Shown: in pieces, positions 60,791 to 64,000 of the stretch | How the letters are laid out: the number at the start of each line of letters is the position of its first letter | Position numbering within the stretch: the stretch's first letter is position 1 | Assembly: GCA_944472135.2 (NCBI GenBank) | Contig: OX235262.1 | Span: 44,815,804-44,879,803, forward strand | Source: Trichobilharzia regenti | Lineage: Eukaryota > Platyhelminthes > Trematoda > Strigeidida > Schistosomatidae | Reading direction: 5' to 3' | Length of the DNA stretch: 64,000 nucleotides | Program-made: the position numbers and the translations under genes | The notes under the pieces: generated by a model | Told to the model about the DNA's origin: nothing | Seen by the model: the letters and a program-made list of their open reading frames with translations, nothing else | Database searches by the model: none

Positions 60791-61499
60791 GCTGACAGAA
60801 AATTAGACAGTCTTTTCACTACCTGAACTATATCACATTTGCAACAGTCTGTATACAACAATTTGATAAGGTTAACAGAATAAAAGGTAGTGGTGTGATA
60901 CAGACAATATCTGCTAACGGAGTATTAGGCTCACATATTCCAACAGTTCAAGTCGGCATTAACAGCAGAATACAATATATCTATTTGAACATTCTATTTC
61001 ATGTTAGAGTCAGAATACATTTCCCACGGTTATATACTGCATTAACAAAAGAATACTATGCATTTTTGATCATTGTATTTCATGTCGTTTGACGTAAACC
61101 GAAACCAAGCGCTCAGTGATTGGTTAACGAATATGAAATGTAGATATATAAACAGCGGTTTGATTCATGGGAGATATAACTTGGTTTCCATGTCTTGCCT
61201 TCTATTGTTACAGTATGACTTCGTCCTCTTAATGAATTTATTTTTTTCACTGAAGTTGAAGCATTGAAATTATTTGTTACGCTTGAATGAACTTTTTTTC
61301 ACAATTTATGTGACTTGAAACTTTAGCTATTTATCAGTCGGGCAAGTGCATCAATTTTCTGAGTATATTTGGCCATATCTGAACTAAATATGTGTCTCTA
61401 CTCTATAAAGAAACAATATTTGTGATAGTTCCAAGAATTTCTAAAGAACGAAACCTGATGATAATAGTAGTAAACTAGTTGGATGATATTTTGAAGTTA

Positions 61500-61790
61500 G
61501 TTGATAAATGGTGACTAGCAGTGGAATCCATGACGCGTGTTTCGTCCTATTTGGGACTCGTCAGTCGGATGTGAATGCATCCCCCAGTGAGTGATGGTGT
61601 TCTCACCGAGGCTTGAATCCAGTACCCATAGTTCCAGATGCCAAAGCGTTATCCACTAGACCACTTGGGCCATGAGAGCCACCTATTGTGCAACTGGTCT
61701 TATTACTTATTTAATTTAATTTAGATTTTCATGTAACTTGACCGAGACTGATCACTTTGGTTCAATCCATCGACGGGAAAATCTAAGTTG
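61500..61790 (-). mobile_element. Smα-type SINE, nearly complete (minus)
   Basis: Minus strand: TTAGATTTTCCCGTCGATGG, box A-like TAGTGGATAACG, box B-like GGATTCAAGCC, GGTGAGAACACC, then the hammerhead and GATTCCACTGCTAGTCACCA. Much better preserved than 31058-31285. Confidence 0.87.
61521..61578 (-). ncRNA. hammerhead ribozyme of Smα SINE (core intact)
   Basis: Minus strand: ACATCCGA, core CTGACGA (61564-61558), stem II GTCC-CAAATA-GGAC, GAAA (61543-61540), short stem III, cleavage triplet GTC, then ATGGATTCC. All conserved core bases are present. Stem I has five pairs, including one G-U, behind a mismatched first position. Confidence 0.83.
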
Positions 61791-61799
61791 TAGAAATTT

Positions 61800-62060
61800 A
61801 CCTGGTCTCAAGTTTGATTATGGATTGGTATCATTTAGAGCATCACTGTGTAGAGGACAGCCGTTTCATCCCAGTTTGTGACTCTTTGGCAGTATGAAAC
61901 CTTGGCCGCACTTGGAGTCGAATCCAGGGCCTTCAAGTTACCAAGCGAGCTCGTTGACCATTCACCCTCTGGAACGAAATTCAATGGCCCAGTGAATTCC
62001 AACTTCTATCAGTTCGTGATTTCTGTCGCCACTGCCAATCAATGTCATCGACCAGTATTC
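61800..62060 (-). mobile_element. SINE family H2, degraded (minus)
   Basis: GTTTGATTATGGATTGGTAT, GAGGACAGCCGTTTCATCCC, GTCGAATCCAGGGCCTTC match the H2 layout; the hammerhead core is lost (CCAAAGA in place of CTGANGA). Confidence 0.6.
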
Positions 62061-62256
62061 ACCCTTACCCCTGCTTGTTGGACTTCTAGAAATTCAAGGA
62101 AACTCCGTCCTGTAGTCAGTAACTAATGAGCATCGGGTCCTTTGCGTTGCTAGATTCTTGAACAAGGCGAATCGATAATTCCCACTGAGACAGTAAATTA
62201 AAAATTTCGGCGAAGAATATTCTCTTCGTGATGATTCCAGTCGCATAGCTGTACAA

Positions 62257-62260
62257 TCGT

Positions 62261-62339
<79 letters not shown>
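62257..62339. repeat. long (TA)n microsatellite
   Basis: About 80 bp of uninterrupted alternating TA; likely to be length-variable. Confidence 0.95.
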
Positions 62340-62342
<3 letters not shown>

Positions 62343-62860
62343 ATAGATAAGAACAGTTACGTTTGTTGTACAGACTAAAATCTGAGTGAGTCGAAAGGTT
62401 AGCTACAAAAGTAATCGCAAGATGTTTTCTTAAATAGTCTATCGAGTGGTGCATTAGATATTCTGGGTGTGTTAAAATATGTCTATAAAACAGTCAGACG
62501 CAACATTTGAAACTATTACGGTATCTCTTTAAACATGCAATACAAAATCACACAAGAATGGGGACAGCACCAACTACCTGAGAAAATTCAAATTGTAGTT
62601 GCCCACTTGTTTTATGTCCTATCAAAGAGGCGGAAACGAAAGGGAAATAAATTCGTCTGGGAGTTCGCTTATATACTCACCCAATATAGACATTAAACTG
62701 CAACAAAATCAAAAGTTGGTTATAGATATGAATGGATAAGGAAAGGTTAAGGCCGAGTTCACTAAGCTTGAGTAAATAGACGATATGGCTAATTTTTCTT
62801 ACAAAAAGATTAGTTCATTGATATAAGTATAAAACTTGGGCACTGTGGTAGAGTATAATT

Positions 62861-62972
62861 CCATTATAGATAAGATTTTATTTTGATAAATCGCACAGTG
62901 TTTACAATTATATCAGTTCATATAACTGTAAACACTGTGCGATTTATCAAAATAAAATCTTATCTATAATGG
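62861..62972. repeat. perfect 46-bp inverted repeat
   Basis: Arms 62861-62906 and 62927-62972 are exact reverse complements, separated by a 20-bp spacer. The bases just before and into the left arm (CACTGTGGTAGAGTATAATTCCATT) also occur inside the MITE-like element near 58800. Confidence 0.93.
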
Positions 62973-63477
62973 AGATTAGTTCATATCTCATGGAATCATA
63001 ATGTCGTGAAATATGTACAATTCAGAACTTGAATATTTAGATCTGATTGTTTACAAAAACAATAGGTTAAAAAATTGATCTAGTTGTTCAAAAATTGCAA
63101 TTAATTAATGTGATATTTCAAATTCAAACGATGAACCTCAAGAAGGAACACCCCAAAACAATAATTACGTCTGTGAAGTATAACTGAATTGGCTGCACCA
63201 TTGGACTGTTTAAATCACTTGGCTACCTGAATTTCCATGCATCAAAAATGCTTTAACTCTTCTGCATTTCTTATTTGTTTTAATCATTCACTTATATAAA
63301 ATGACCACTCCATGAACTGGCGCTCATTTTTAATTAGCTATCCACTAAACTCTGCGCAGTTGTTGAAAGAAATAAAAATACTTACAGAATTGTTTCTCTC
63401 TACATAGTCAACAACGCTACGTCACATGATATACTTCAAATTATTAGTTTACATATAGGTCCTGTATAAAGACGAAA

Positions 63478-63540
63478 TAAGCTGAAAATTTCTGTACTGT
63501 GCGTTCATATATTGTCTGAAATAAAGCCTTATTATTACAC
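63478..63540 (+). mobile_element. CR1-like family C, 3' tail
   Basis: GCTGAAAATTTCTGTACTGT followed by GAAATAAAGCCTTATTATTA, parallel to the ends at 28052 and 38490. Confidence 0.55.
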
Positions 63541-63797
63541 TATCATTATTAAAAATACTCATAAAAGTATCACAGTCTTCCCCAACTTTTAAGCGTGTAA
63601 AATATCTTTTAAATCTCTTCTATAAAGATAAACTACCGTTTTAAAAAATACGTCTGTCCGGAAGCTGATAAATTATCACTGCCTGCCTTCCTCTTAGAGT
63701 AGAGCTTATTCAATGGTGTTGATTATGAGAAAATGTAATGACTTCATTACTACTACTGATTAACCAACCAGCAGACTAGATGAGGTTGAGAAATGTG

Positions 63798-63865
63798 TTG
63801 GCGGGGAATCGAAACCAGGCCTATCACATGACTGGAGAGCGTTCTACTATTGAACCATTAAAGCA
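63798..63865 (-). repeat. tRNA-Gly-like sequence (SINE head or pseudo-tRNA)
   Basis: Minus strand TGGTTCAATAGTAGAACGCT...GGTTTCGATTCCCCGCC resembles a glycine tRNA D-arm and T-arm, but the acceptor strands do not pair. Not a functional tRNA. Confidence 0.5.
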
Positions 63866-64000
63866 AACATAAAATCAGCATTAGAAATGCTCTTAAAGTT
63901 ATCACATCATTTTATTAGATTTTCATACATTCTGTTAAGACTTCATTTCCAGATATCTTTTTGTTTTGTGTATATTATTGTTGTTGTTTTTCTAGTTTTT

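Noticed and set aside
62263..62454. Minus-strand frame coding an Ile-Tyr repeat
   Set aside because: It is a translation of the (TA)n microsatellite.
63798..63865. Functional tRNA-Gly gene
   Set aside because: The D-arm and T-arm look right but the acceptor strands do not pair, so it is kept only as a tRNA-like repeat.
1..64000. CRISPR array, bacterial operon or prophage
   Set aside because: No regularly spaced repeats of that kind; spliced genes and retroelements show animal DNA.

Overview
The window is AT-rich animal DNA and almost certainly comes from a blood fluke (genus Schistosoma). The evidence is the combination of genes whose first introns are only 30-38 nt while later introns run to kilobases, Smα-type SINEs carrying a hammerhead ribozyme, and dense RTE-like, CR1-like, BEL/Pao and Penelope-like retroelements. 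The species cannot be fixed from the sequence alone.

Two protein-coding host genes are supported, and both reading frames were rebuilt through all the exons that could be found. (1) A Polo-like kinase 1 gene lies on the minus strand (1077-11471): seven exons, 625 codons, complete from ATG to stop, with all kinase and polo-box signature residues. (2) A KDM7/PHF8-type JmjC histone demethylase gene lies on the plus strand (about 19552-57126): thirteen exons, 661 codons, in phase to its stop, with the full Fe(II)/2-oxoglutarate site. No PHD finger was found upstream, so either the gene starts at exon 1 as called or 5' exons were missed. Both gene products act in the nucleus or at mitotic structures, but nothing shows they work together.

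Layout: 1-1076, PLK1 downstream region with a 5' fragment of RTE-like family A; 1077-11471, PLK1, whose large fifth intron holds an old family A copy with a nearly full-length younger copy nested inside it; 11472-19551, intergenic, with a tRNA-headed SINE, a gag-only BEL/Pao LTR element with near-identical 371-bp LTRs, and decayed RTE relics; 19552-57126, the KDM7 gene, whose introns carry nearly every other repeat (RTE-like families A and B, CR1-like tails, Penelope fragments with a GIY-YIG domain, several SINE families including hammerhead carriers, a 578-bp element of unknown class, a long foldback element); 57127-64000, downstream region with a probable MITE, another RTE-like B tail, two hammerhead-type SINE copies, a long (TA)n tract and a perfect 46-bp inverted repeat.

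Most of the interest lies in the mobile DNA: nested insertions with readable target-site duplications, hammerhead ribozyme cores in two or three different repeat families, and unclassified foldback or short elements. No new gene system of the operon or defence type was seen. The RTE-like family labels A and B, and C, H2 and U, are local names used only here.
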